NCBI RefSeq assembly: GCF_027568515.1
Contig: NZ_JANKZF010000006.1
Coordinates: 62,001-126,000, forward strand
DNA: 64,000 bases
From: Arthrobacter sp. HY1533
GTDB taxonomy: Bacteria > Actinomycetota > Actinomycetes > Actinomycetales > Micrococcaceae
Reading direction: 5' to 3'
This document shows positions 17,188 to 26,400 of this stretch, piece after piece. A model generated the notes under the pieces. It made no database searches and was not told where the DNA came from. It saw nothing but the letters and a program-made list of their open reading frames with translations. Position 1 is the stretch's first letter. Each line of letters opens with the position of its first letter. Position numbers and translations under genes: made by a program.

Positions 17188-18471
17188 ATGCGCACACCAG
17201 AACCGGCGGGGAACGCGGAACGAACGGCCGCCTTCCCCGCCGAACCACCCTCCGTTGAGCGGCGGGCCGAAGAATTTGCGGCCCGCCGCCGCGGCGTGTT
17301 CAGGACCTACTTCCACAGCCACCCCCGCGTCATGGACGTGGTGGTGGCCCTGGCCTACCTGGCCGCGACCTCCGGCATCTACATCAGCGCCGCGGCCGAC
17401 ATGGACCTGCGGGTGCACACCATCATTGTGCTGGCCTCCGCCGTGGTGCTCATGTTCCGCCGGGACAGGCCGCTGGCCGTGCTGGCCATCCTCTCCGTCT
17501 TTGAGGTGCTCAACGCCGTCATGGTGCCCAACTCCGGCAACATCGGCATCAGCATCTGGTTTGCCCTCTATGCCGTGGCGGTTGCACACCGCGCCCTTCT
17601 GAGCTTCTCGCTCGCCCTGTTGAGCGCCATCCCGCTCATTCTCTACACACTCTTCTTCTTCCAGTTCCCCTCCGAATACCTCGTGGCTGACGGGCCCACC
17701 GCCGCCCAGACCAGCGTGATCTCCGCGATCATGATGCTGCTGGCCAACATCATCGCCGCCGGCATTGGCGCCGGCGTGCGCAGCGGCCGCCGGCACGAGG
17801 AGGAACTGCGCCAGTGGGCCGTGCGCAACGCGCAGCTCGCCTCGGTGGCCGAACGCAACCGGATCGCCCGGGAAATGCACGATGTGGTGGCCCACTCGCT
17901 GACAGTCATGGTGGCCCTGTCCGACGGTGCCGCCGTGGTGGTCAAGCGGGATCCTGCACAGGCCGGGGAGGTGCTGGGCCAGCTCTCCCAGACCGGCCGG
18001 ACCGCCCTGGCGGACATGCGCCGCGTGCTCGGGGTCCTGCGCGCCGACGGCGGGGCCAACCGGTCCCCACAACCGGACCTGACCGACTTGGGCGCCCTGG
18101 TTGAGGGCTTCCGGCAGGCCGGCCTGCCCATCAGCTTCAGCCAGTCAGGCCCGCCCGCGCCCGCGGACCCGGCGCTGGCCCTGACCGTCTACCGGATTGT
18201 GCAGGAATCGCTGACCAACGTGCTGCGCTACGGCACCTCGGTGTCCCGGGTGCTGGTGTCCATTGAATACAGTCCCCACCGCGGGGAGCTGTGCGTCCGG
18301 GTTCGGGACGACGGCCACGGCACCATGAATGCCTCCGTGGGCACGGGGCGTGGCATTGTGGGTATGGCGGAACGGGCGCGCATCTACGGCGGAACCGTCG
18401 ACGCCGGACCGGTTCCGCAGGGCGGGTGGCTCGTCGTTGCCACCCTGCACCCGGCCGAAGGCCAGGCATGA
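17188..18471 (+). CDS. Membrane sensor histidine kinase (HisKA_3)
   Basis: A 427-residue sensor kinase. The N-terminal 45 residues are cytoplasmic and are followed by five or so membrane helices up to about residue 190. The dimerisation/phosphotransfer helix has His231 in IAREMHDVVAHSLTVM, and the HATPase domain has NVLRYG, RDDGHG and GRGIVGMAERA. It follows the ABC-2 exporter by 43 nt (holding a hairpin) and its TGA overlaps the ATG of the regulator gene. The system likely adjusts the exporter; the signal is unknown. Confidence 0.9.
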   Translation: MRTPEPAGNAERTAAFPAEPPSVERRAEEFAARRRGVFRTYFHSHPRVMDVVVALAYLAATSGIYISAAADMDLRVHTIIVLASAVVLMFRRDRPLAVLAILSVFEVLNAVMVPNSGNIGISIWFALYAVAVAHRALLSFSLALLSAIPLILYTLFFFQFPSEYLVADGPTAAQTSVISAIMMLLANIIAAGIGAGVRSGRRHEEELRQWAVRNAQLASVAERNRIAREMHDVVAHSLTVMVALSDGAAVVVKRDPAQAGEVLGQLSQTGRTALADMRRVLGVLRADGGANRSPQPDLTDLGALVEGFRQAGLPISFSQSGPPAPADPALALTVYRIVQESLTNVLRYGTSVSRVLVSIEYSPHRGELCVRVRDDGHGTMNASVGTGRGIVGMAERARIYGGTVDAGPVPQGGWLVVATLHPAEGQA

Positions 18472-19187
18472 ACCAAGAATTTGAGGGGGAAATTGTGGGC
18501 GAATCCGTGGACGGGCCCATCCGGGTGCTGTTGGTGGATGACCAGCCGCTGCTGCGGATGGGCTTCCGGCTGATCCTGGAGGGCGAGGATGACATCGCCG
18601 TGGTGGGCGAAGCTTCCAACGGCATCGAGGCACTTGCCGCCGTGGACAGGCTTTTGCCCGACGTGGTGCTGATGGATGTGCGCATGCCGCTCATGGACGG
18701 CATCGAGGCCACGGGCCGGATCAGCTCATCGCACTCCGAGGCCAGGGTCATCATCCTGACAACCTTCGACCTGGACGAATACGCCTTTGCCGGACTCCAG
18801 GCCGGGGCAAGCGCCTTTCTGCTCAAGGATGTGGCGCCGCAGGACCTGGTCCAGGCGGTTCGCCTTGTGGCCAGCGGCGATGCCGTGGTGGCCCCGCGCG
18901 TGACCGAACGCCTGCTGGAGAACTTTGTCCGCAACAGCCCGACACGCCCGGCCCACCAGGTGGACCCGCTGCTGGAGGACCTGACCCCGAGGGAGCTGGA
19001 GGTGGCGCAGTGCATCGCCCAGGGGCTCTCCAATGCCGAGATTGCGCACACCCTTTTTCTCTCCGAGGCCACCGTGAAGACCCACGTGCGCCGGATCCTG
19101 ACCAAGCTGCACCTGCGCGACCGCGTCCAGGTGGTGGTGTACGCCTACGAGACGGGCATGGTCACCCCCAGCAACCCCGACTACTAG
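18468..19187 (+). CDS. NarL/LuxR-family response regulator
   Basis: A 239-residue regulator translationally coupled to the kinase through an ATGA overlap. The receiver domain begins at RVLLVDDQPLLRMGF with phosphoacceptor Asp70 in VVLMDVRMP and the switch Lys in FLLKDVAP. The LuxR helix-turn-helix is LTPRELEVAQCIAQGLSNAE continuing IAHTLFLSEATVKTHVRRIL. The first ~17 residues are a non-conserved extension; GTG 18495 is an alternative start that removes it. It is probably the activator or repressor of the upstream ABC-2 operon. Confidence 0.9.
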   Translation: MNQEFEGEIVGESVDGPIRVLLVDDQPLLRMGFRLILEGEDDIAVVGEASNGIEALAAVDRLLPDVVLMDVRMPLMDGIEATGRISSSHSEARVIILTTFDLDEYAFAGLQAGASAFLLKDVAPQDLVQAVRLVASGDAVVAPRVTERLLENFVRNSPTRPAHQVDPLLEDLTPRELEVAQCIAQGLSNAEIAHTLFLSEATVKTHVRRILTKLHLRDRVQVVVYAYETGMVTPSNPDY

Positions 19188-19387
19188 CGGCAAAGCCGGC
19201 GCGCCCGGCGCCTGGGCAAAAATACACCGTAATGTTTACATTTTGTACCTACGTCTGTAACTCGCGTGCCATAGCATTTGTAGCAACAAGTTCTAACGGC
19301 ATGGGGGATGCCAGTTTGTCTGTTGCCCTCTGGACCTGATGGATCTTGAAACCAGGAAGCACCATTTTCTAGAGAACAGATGAACTT

Positions 19388-20155
19388 ATGAACACATCCA
19401 TGACAGCCCGCCTCACGGCGGAATTCCTCGGCACCGCCGTGCTTGTCTTCGGCGGCTGCGGCAGCGCCATCTTCTCCGCCCAGGTCCTTGCCGGCAGCGA
19501 CGGCAACGTAGTCAACATGGGCATCGGCTTCCTCGGCGTTGCCCTGGCCTTCGGCCTGACCGTGCTGGCCATGGTCTACGCTGTGGGCCACATTTCCGGC
19601 GGGCACTTCAACCCGGCCGTCACCCTTGGTGCGGCCATTGCCGGCCGCGTTGAGTGGAAGGCCGTCCCGGCCTACATGGTCACCCAGGTGGTGGGCGCCT
19701 CAGTTGCTGCATTGGGCCTGTTTGCCATTGCCAGCGGCAAGGAAGGCTTTGACGCCGTCACCTCCGGCTTTGCCTCCAACGGCTACGGCGACCGCTCGCC
19801 CAACGGCTACAACATGCTCTCGGCACTGCTGGCCGAGATCATCCTGACCGCCATCTTCCTGTACGTCATCCTGGGCGCCACCGACAAGCGCGCACCCAAG
19901 GGCTTTGCCGGCCTGTCGATCGGCCTGACCCTGACCCTGATCCACCTCGTGTCCATCCCGATCACCAACACCTCCGTCAACCCGGCCCGCTCCATCGGCG
20001 TCGCCTGGTTCGCCGGTCCGGAAGCCCTGGGCCAGGTGTGGCTGTTCATTGTTGCCCCGCTCATCGGTGCGGCAATTGCGGGCCTGAGCTACCAGAGCCT
20101 CTTCGGCGAGAAGAGCATTGCCGCCACGGCAGCCTCAGTCTCCGCAGGCAAGTAG
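19388..20155 (+). CDS. aqpZ: Aquaporin Z-type water channel
   Basis: A 255-residue MIP-family channel with six membrane helices and two NPA half-helices: GGHFNPAVT and TSVNPARS. The aromatic/arginine filter contains the Arg after the second NPA. The N-terminus [20 protein letters not shown] is characteristic of AqpZ. The ~200 nt upstream are relatively AT-rich and hold no ORF, consistent with its own promoter. The gene is followed by the G/C homopolymer tract. Function as a water channel is well supported by family; some members also pass small solutes. Confidence 0.9.
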   Translation: MNTSMTARLTAEFLGTAVLVFGGCGSAIFSAQVLAGSDGNVVNMGIGFLGVALAFGLTVLAMVYAVGHISGGHFNPAVTLGAAIAGRVEWKAVPAYMVTQVVGASVAALGLFAIASGKEGFDAVTSGFASNGYGDRSPNGYNMLSALLAEIILTAIFLYVILGATDKRAPKGFAGLSIGLTLTLIHLVSIPITNTSVNPARSIGVAWFAGPEALGQVWLFIVAPLIGAAIAGLSYQSLFGEKSIAATAASVSAGK

Positions 20156-20167
20156 TTTTACGACGGC

Positions 20168-20217
20168 GGGGGGGGGGGGGGGGGGGGTGGGGGGGGGGGC
20201 GCCCCCCCCCCCCGCCC
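20168..20217. repeat. Extreme G/C homopolymer tract
   Basis: Twenty G, one T, eleven G, CG, twelve C, one G and three C follow in a row. The G and C runs can pair into a hairpin with almost no loop. The tract begins 13 nt after the aquaporin stop and ends 23 nt before the aminopeptidase start, where it would supply the -35 region of that promoter (TATGAT at 20223-20228 is the likely -10). It may be a terminator hairpin, an unstable tract, or an assembly error. Confidence 0.7.
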
Positions 20218-20239
20218 AGATGTATGATTGAATCGAAAC

Positions 20240-21520
20240 ATGACTTCTGTTGAGCACATCCTGGACCTTCGCGACTTCATCGAGGCCTCGCCGTCGAGCT
20301 TTCACGCAGCGCATGAGGCGGGGCGGCGGCTCGCGGCGGCCGGGTTCACCCAGCTCGCCGAAAGCGAAGCATGGCCCGTGCATGGAAAGTTCTTCATGAT
20401 CCGCGACGGCGCCATCATGGCCTGGATCGTGCCCAAGACGGCCACGGCCACAACGGCATTCAACATCCTTGGCGCACACACCGATTCCCCGTCCTTCAAG
20501 CTCAAGCCCAAGCCCACCACGGGACGCTTCGGCTGGCTGCAGGCCGGCGTGGAAGTGTACGGCGGCCCGCTGCTCAACTCCTGGCTGGACCGGGAGCTTC
20601 AGTTTGCCGGACGCCTGGTGGACCTCGACGGCACCGAAACCCTTGTGGCCACCGGCCCCCTGCTGCGCTTTCCGCAGCTTGCCATCCACCTGGACCGCGC
20701 CGCCAATGACGGGCTCAAGCTGGACAAGCAGCAGCACATGAACCCCGTGTGGGGCCAGGGGCCCGCCGGGCAGGAGGACCTGCTCGGGCTGCTGGCCGGG
20801 CGCGCGGGAGTGGACCCTGCCACCATTGGCGGCTACGACATTGTTGTGGCCGACACCCAGCCGGGCCAGGTGTTTGGCGCGAACAACGAATTCTTCGCCG
20901 CAGGACGCATGGACAACCTGACGTCCGTGCATGCCGGGCTCGTGGCGCTCATTGCCACGGCCGACGCCACGGCTGCGGGGGAGCCCGTAATCCCGGTCCT
21001 TGCCGCCTTTGACCACGAGGAAATTGGTTCAGGCTCGCGTTCCGGCGCCTGCGGCCCCATCCTGGAGGACGTCCTGACCCGGGTCTCCGACGGCCTGGGT
21101 GCCTCGGTGAGCGAGCGCCGCCGGGCCTTCGCGGGGTCTTTCTGCGTCTCCGCCGATGCCGGCCACGCCGTCCACCCCAACTACGCCGAACGGCACGACC
21201 CCGCCAACCTGCCCGTGCTCAACGGCGGCCCGCTGCTGAAGATCAATGCCAACCAGCGTTACGCCACCGACGGCGTGGGTGCTGCCGCGTGGGCCGTGCT
21301 GTGCGCGAAGGCAGGCGCCCCGTACCAGGAATTCGTCTCCAACAACGATGTGCCGTGCGGTTCCACGATTGGCCCGCTCACGGCCACCCGGCTCGGCATC
21401 CGGACGCTGGATGTGGGCACGCCGCTGCTGTCCATGCATTCCGCCCGCGAGCTGTGCGGGGTGGATGATCCGCACCACCTGGCCCGGATTGCCGAAACCT
21501 TCTTTGGCGAGCCTTTGTAG
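20240..21520 (+). CDS. M18-family aspartyl aminopeptidase
   Basis: A 426-residue cytosolic zinc aminopeptidase that removes acidic N-terminal residues. Zn-binding and catalytic motifs are LGAHTDSPSFKLKPKP, FDHEEIGSGSRSGACGP, SADAGHAVHPNYAERHDP and LDVGTPLLSMHSARELCG. Length matches the family. ATG 20240 is used; a TATGAT hexamer at 20223-20228 suggests a transcript starting only about 5 nt before it, so translation may be leaderless or nearly so. It is followed after 18 nt by the LtrA-like gene. Confidence 0.9.
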   Translation: MTSVEHILDLRDFIEASPSSFHAAHEAGRRLAAAGFTQLAESEAWPVHGKFFMIRDGAIMAWIVPKTATATTAFNILGAHTDSPSFKLKPKPTTGRFGWLQAGVEVYGGPLLNSWLDRELQFAGRLVDLDGTETLVATGPLLRFPQLAIHLDRAANDGLKLDKQQHMNPVWGQGPAGQEDLLGLLAGRAGVDPATIGGYDIVVADTQPGQVFGANNEFFAAGRMDNLTSVHAGLVALIATADATAAGEPVIPVLAAFDHEEIGSGSRSGACGPILEDVLTRVSDGLGASVSERRRAFAGSFCVSADAGHAVHPNYAERHDPANLPVLNGGPLLKINANQRYATDGVGAAAWAVLCAKAGAPYQEFVSNNDVPCGSTIGPLTATRLGIRTLDVGTPLLSMHSARELCGVDDPHHLARIAETFFGEPL

Positions 21521-21538
21521 GCGCATGGTGAGACGGCC

Positions 21539-22801
21539 GTGTCCAACAATCCGCTGAGCCACGCACTTGCCGCCATGGGCGGCCGCGACCCGCTGGAGAA
21601 GGGCCGCGTCTCCACGCCGCTGGAACTGTTCTTTGACCTGACGTTCGCCATTTCCTTTGGCGTGGCGGCGGCCCAGTTCGCCGGCGCCCTTGCGGAAGGG
21701 CATGTGGGCGCAGGCCTGCTGGCCTTCGGCTTTGCCATGTTTGCCGTGGTGTGGGCCTGGATCAACTTCAGCTGGTTTGCCAGCGCCTACGACACCGACG
21801 ACTGGGTTTTCCGGCTGGTCACCATGGTGCAGATGGTGGGCGTGCTGATCCTGGCCATGGGGCTGGAGCCAATGTTTTCCTCCATTGTTGAGGGCGGGCA
21901 CGTGGACAACCGGGTCATGGTGCTGGGCTATGTGGTGATGCGCCTTGCCCTCGTGTTCCAGTGGCTGCGGGCCGCCAGGCAGGATCCTGGCAGGCGCGCC
22001 ACCTGCCTGAAATACGCCAAGTACCTGGCCATTGCGCAGCTGGGCTGGATCGTGGTCATCTTTGTGGAGACCAGCATTCCTGTCATGTTCCTCATGGCGG
22101 CGCCCTTGTTTGTCCTGGAGATGTCCACGCCGGGCCTGGCCGAACGCAGGGTGCGGACGCCGTGGCACGCGCACCACATCGCGGAACGGTACAGCCTGCT
22201 GGTCATCATTGCCCTCGGCGAATGCCTGCTGGGCACCATTGAGGCGCTGCGTGCACTCGTGGCAACGCACGGCTGGAGCGTGGACACGGCGGTTGTTGGG
22301 CTCGCCGGGACGGGCCTGGCTTTTGCCATGTGGTGGCTGTACTTCATACTCCCCTCGGGGCAGGCCCTGCACGCGAACCGCAATGTGTCATACATTTTCG
22401 GCTACTCGCACATTCTGGTGTTCTCGGCGATTGCGGCGACAGGGGCAGGGCTGCACGTGGTGGCGTACTACCTCGAGGGGCACTCAGCCCTGAGCGAGGC
22501 CGGGGTTGTTGCCGCCGTGGCCATCCCTGTTGCAGTGTTCGCCCTGGCGCTTGTTGGCCTCTACGCCGTCATGGTGGAACTGGATCCGCTGCACCTGTGG
22601 ATGGCCGCGGGCTTTGTGGCCGCCACGGCCGGGGCAGTGTTGCTTGCCCTGGCGCAGGCGCCCGTGGCCCTGTGCCTGGTGATTGTGGCTGCGGCACCGG
22701 CCGGAATGATCATTGCAGACGAAAAGCTTGGCCACCGCCGCCGCCAGGCCGCCCTGGGACGGCTGGCCGGGCACGGCGCGCCGGGCGACCGTCAGGCCTA
22801 G
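21539..22801 (+). CDS. Low temperature requirement (LtrA) family membrane protein
   Basis: A 420-residue LtrA-family protein with about ten to twelve hydrophobic helices. The typical start is STPLELFFDLTFAISFGVAA, followed later by the family motif TPWHAHHIAERYSLLVIIAL then GECLLGT. The GTG start has GGTGAG about 6 nt upstream. Molecular function of the family is not settled. Its stop overlaps that of the convergent DUF1345 gene in CTAG (22798-22801). Confidence 0.87.
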   Translation: MSNNPLSHALAAMGGRDPLEKGRVSTPLELFFDLTFAISFGVAAAQFAGALAEGHVGAGLLAFGFAMFAVVWAWINFSWFASAYDTDDWVFRLVTMVQMVGVLILAMGLEPMFSSIVEGGHVDNRVMVLGYVVMRLALVFQWLRAARQDPGRRATCLKYAKYLAIAQLGWIVVIFVETSIPVMFLMAAPLFVLEMSTPGLAERRVRTPWHAHHIAERYSLLVIIALGECLLGTIEALRALVATHGWSVDTAVVGLAGTGLAFAMWWLYFILPSGQALHANRNVSYIFGYSHILVFSAIAATGAGLHVVAYYLEGHSALSEAGVVAAVAIPVAVFALALVGLYAVMVELDPLHLWMAAGFVAATAGAVLLALAQAPVALCLVIVAAAPAGMIIADEKLGHRRRQAALGRLAGHGAPGDRQA

Positions 22802-23448
22802 GCTGCGAGGCTGACCACGAGGTTGATGGTGGTGGCCAGGATGCCCGTGCCAAACACAAAGGCGAGCACGCTGTGCCGCAGCACGGCCGAGCGCATGGCC
22901 CGCGTGGTGATGTTGGTGTCCGAGACCTGGTACGTCATGCCAACGCTGAAGGCCATGTAGGCAATGTCGGTGTACTGCGGCGGCTCGTCCTGGTTGAAGC
23001 CAATGCCGCCGGGTTCGCCCTGGTAGTAGATCTCGGCGTAGCGCAGCGTGAAAAGGGTGTGCACCATGAGCCACGACATCGCCGTGCAGCTCAGTGCCAG
23101 CAACGCGAGCAGGAACCTGCCTGTCCCGTGCGCGTCATGGCTGCCCACCATGACCAGTCCTACGGCGGCCAGCGAGCCCAGTGCCGCCAGCAGGATCAGC
23201 AGGTCGGAGGTGCTCCGGCCGGGATCCTCCTCCATGGCGTGGGCAGCCGTCCGGCCGGCGTCCATGGGGGCAATTGTGAACCAGACGGTGGCGTTGTAGA
23301 TCAGGGCCGCCACGGCCCAGCCCACGGCCGGGGCGTAGATCCACGCCCCCAAAGTGCCCGTCAACGCCGCGGCAGCCGCGCCGCAAAGCACCATGCCCAG
23401 GAGGCGGAGCTGCCGGTGTCGTCTGCGGTTCGTGCTGAGGTGGTCCAT
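22798..23448 (-). CDS. DUF1345 family membrane protein
   Basis: A 216-residue protein with about five membrane helices. The DUF1345 signature is YTDIAYMAFSVGMTYQVSDT and is followed by NITTRAMRSAVLRHSVLAFV. ATG 23448 (MDHLSTNRRRHRQ) is preferred; an upstream start at 23478 would overlap the helicase gene by 23 nt. It starts 7 nt after the helicase stop, so the two are probably co-transcribed. No function is known for this family. Confidence 0.8.
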   Translation of the reverse strand: MDHLSTNRRRHRQLRLLGMVLCGAAAAALTGTLGAWIYAPAVGWAVAALIYNATVWFTIAPMDAGRTAAHAMEEDPGRSTSDLLILLAALGSLAAVGLVMVGSHDAHGTGRFLLALLALSCTAMSWLMVHTLFTLRYAEIYYQGEPGGIGFNQDEPPQYTDIAYMAFSVGMTYQVSDTNITTRAMRSAVLRHSVLAFVFGTGILATTINLVVSLAA

Positions 23449-23455
23449 GGTGAGA

Positions 23456-26400
23456 TCATGCCATGGCTGGCGCCCCACTGTCCCGGGGCGTGCACAGGCC
23501 GATGAACGCGCCCAGCTCCGCCATGCCCTCCGGCCGTGACGGCATGAAGTTGCTCAGTTCTGGGGAGCGGATGATGACCGCCCGCCACTGCCCGCGGGAC
23601 ACCGCCACGTTGATGCGGTTGCGGTTGAGCAGGAATTCCATGCCGCGTGGCGCACCGGACGGGTCGGCGCAGGCCATGGTCACCAGCACCACGGGGGCCT
23701 CCTGGCCCTGGAACTTGTCCACCGTGCCCACGCGCACCCCGGACAGGCCCGCCTTGTCCAGGGTGGCGCGCACCAGGTGCACCTGCGCGTTGTAGGCGGC
23801 CACCACCAGGATGTCCTCCTGCCCAAGCGGCCGCGGTTCCTTGTCCTGTCCCGGGGTCCACATCAATCCGAGGTGTATTCGGGCCTGGGCCACCACTTCC
23901 TCGGCCTCTTCCGGGGAGGATTGCTTGTTCTCCTGGCCGCTGCCCGGGGCCGGGGCCACGTACACGGTTTCCACGCCGGGCGCCTTGCCGGCAAGATGGC
24001 GCTGGCCGGCGGCCGGGGCCGAGGCCAGCTTCCCCTCGTAGCTCAGGCGCGACACCGCGGCACACAGCTCGGGGTGCATCCGCCAGGAATCGGCGAGGAA
24101 GTAGCCCAACTCCTGCGGCAATGTGGCGTGGCCGGCGGACAGCCAGCCCAGCGCCGATTCGTCAACAGGCGCCGGATGAGAGCCCTGCGTGACCTGCGGC
24201 AGTTGCTGCGGGTCCCCAAGCAACAGCAGGTTCTTCGTTGCGCGCGCCACGGCCAGGGTGTTGGCCAGCGAATATTGCCCGGCCTCGTCAATGACGAGCA
24301 GGTCCAGCGACCCCTCCGGCACGTTGGCGCCCGTCATGGTCCAGGCCGTGCCGCCGATCAGTGCCCCGCCCTGGCTGCCAAGCAGCTTGCCAAACTGCTT
24401 GTCGTCGGTGACTTTCCACGGCACCTCGTAGGCACCGTTGAGCTTCTTGCCCACGCGCTCCGGGTCCACCCCGGCCTTGTCCACGGCGGCCCGCAGCATG
24501 TTCTCCACCACGGCGTGCGACTGGCCCACCACGCCGATCTTCCAGCCCCTGGCCATGAGGTTTGCGATGACGTGCGATCCCACGTGCGTCTTTCCGGTGC
24601 CGGGCGGGCCCTGGACGGCAAGGTAGGAGTGGTCCAGGTTCAGCACGGCCCCGGTGATGGCGGAGATGTAGTCGTGCTCCTGCGTGCTGTGCCCGTCCCC
24701 GTACACGATCGCGGAGGGGAGGCTTGCGCCGTCGTGCAGCCTGGGTGCTGACTTGCGGAGGATGTCCAGGCCCGGGTGTTTGGGCAGGTGGGGAACGTTG
24801 CCGCCAACTGTGGTGGCCAGTTCCGAGAGCGCTGCCCGGATGCTGGCGGTGGGGACAGGCTTGTTGGGCGCGAGGGCAATGGGCAGCTGGCTGTAGGGCT
24901 GCACCTTGGTGGTGGATTTTTCCTCCACGAGCAGGGTGGTCAGTTCCGGAGTTGCGGGGTCGGAGACGTCCTCGAGCACTGTGGTGTTGAACAGCCCGCC
25001 TCGCAGGGCCGGTGCCTTGCTGGATTCTGTTGGGTCGTCCTCCATTCCCTCGGGCAAGGGGGCGTTGTACATGCCAAACCACGTGGTTCCCGGGCGGAAG
25101 TCCGATCCTTCCGTGGCGGTCCCCGTGATCCTCAGGGTGCGGGATTCGGTCCGGGCCCGGGGCTTGTCGGCCGGTTTGGCCCAATCCTGAACCATCTCAA
25201 CATGCTCGATGCGCAGCATGTTGCGTTCCTCAGTCCAGGCATTGGGGCCCTTTTCCAGTCGGTCAAAGTGGCCCCACCAAAACTGCTTGTCTTCTCGCCG
25301 GTGGTAGCTGGCGGCGGCTGCCACCATGTCGATCGCGTTTTCCTCGGCACTGAACTCGTAGCCCTTTTGTTCCCTGAGCGCGGCGATGTAGCCGGCCAGC
25401 TTCGCCTCCTCGGGGCTCGGCTCGAAGCCGCCTTTCTTTTCCTCGGGGAGCCTGAGCTTTCCGCTGCCCTCGGACCAGGTCTCCACCTCCACGGCGGCCC
25501 CGATGGCGAACAGCCAATCGCGCAGGCGCAGCGTGGATACGCAGTCGTAGCGGTTGTAGTCGCTGATGGAGGCAAGGGTTTCCTCCGCCTTGGCTGCCAT
25601 GGCAGCGTCACCGCCGCTCCCGGCATCGCGCTGCGCGCAGTAGTCCGCGTAGGCCACCACGGAAGCACCGGCATCCTTCACATCGCCGGAGCGGGTGTCC
25701 TGGCCCATGTAGAACGGTTCGAGCTTCTTGATGGAGTAGGAGGACTCCGAGATCCGCACCGACTGCCGGACGGTGTCCAGCAAGTCCACCAACAGGCCGG
25801 AGCGCAGCCAGTCATCGATCGTGTCCTCGGATGTGCTGTCGCCGTGGATGACCGAAAGGTTGCGCAGGGCCGACTTTTCATAGGGCGCGTAATGGTAAAC
25901 ATGCATGTCCGGCCATATTTCCCGCCGAGCCTCGACATACTCCAGAAAAGCCCTGAAGGCCTCGCCTTCCTCACCGCGGGAGTGTGCCCAGAATGGCTTG
26001 AACACCAGCTCGCCGTTGGGCACGGTGGCTGGGTTCGCATCCTCGGGAACGGCCTCGATCGATCCGAAAAGATACTCCAAGCCCCACTTTTCCGTGGCTG
26101 GATCCTGCCAGAGGGGGTCGCCCTCAAAGTCGAAGAAGATGTCGCCGGGGCTGGGCTTGGGCAACTTGCTGACCGAATCCCGCAGCACCTTGAAGCTGAT
26201 CTCATGTTCGGTGCCGTCCTTGCCGGCCGTCACGGTGACCACGCCCGGTTCCATGCCCAGCTGCATGCGGGCCTGGTCGCGCAGGCGGGCCAGCGGGCCT
26301 TTCGTGTCAGGGATGGCCATGCCCGCCAGTTCCCGGACCGTGCCGATGCCCTGCGCCATGAGCTTGCGGCGCTGCGAACCCGTCATGCCGTTGACCAGCA

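Noticed and set aside
19188-19387. Regulatory RNA or riboswitch before the aquaporin gene
   Set aside because: The region is moderately AT-rich and has a small GGCGC/GCGCC hairpin near 19200, but no conserved riboswitch core could be recognised.
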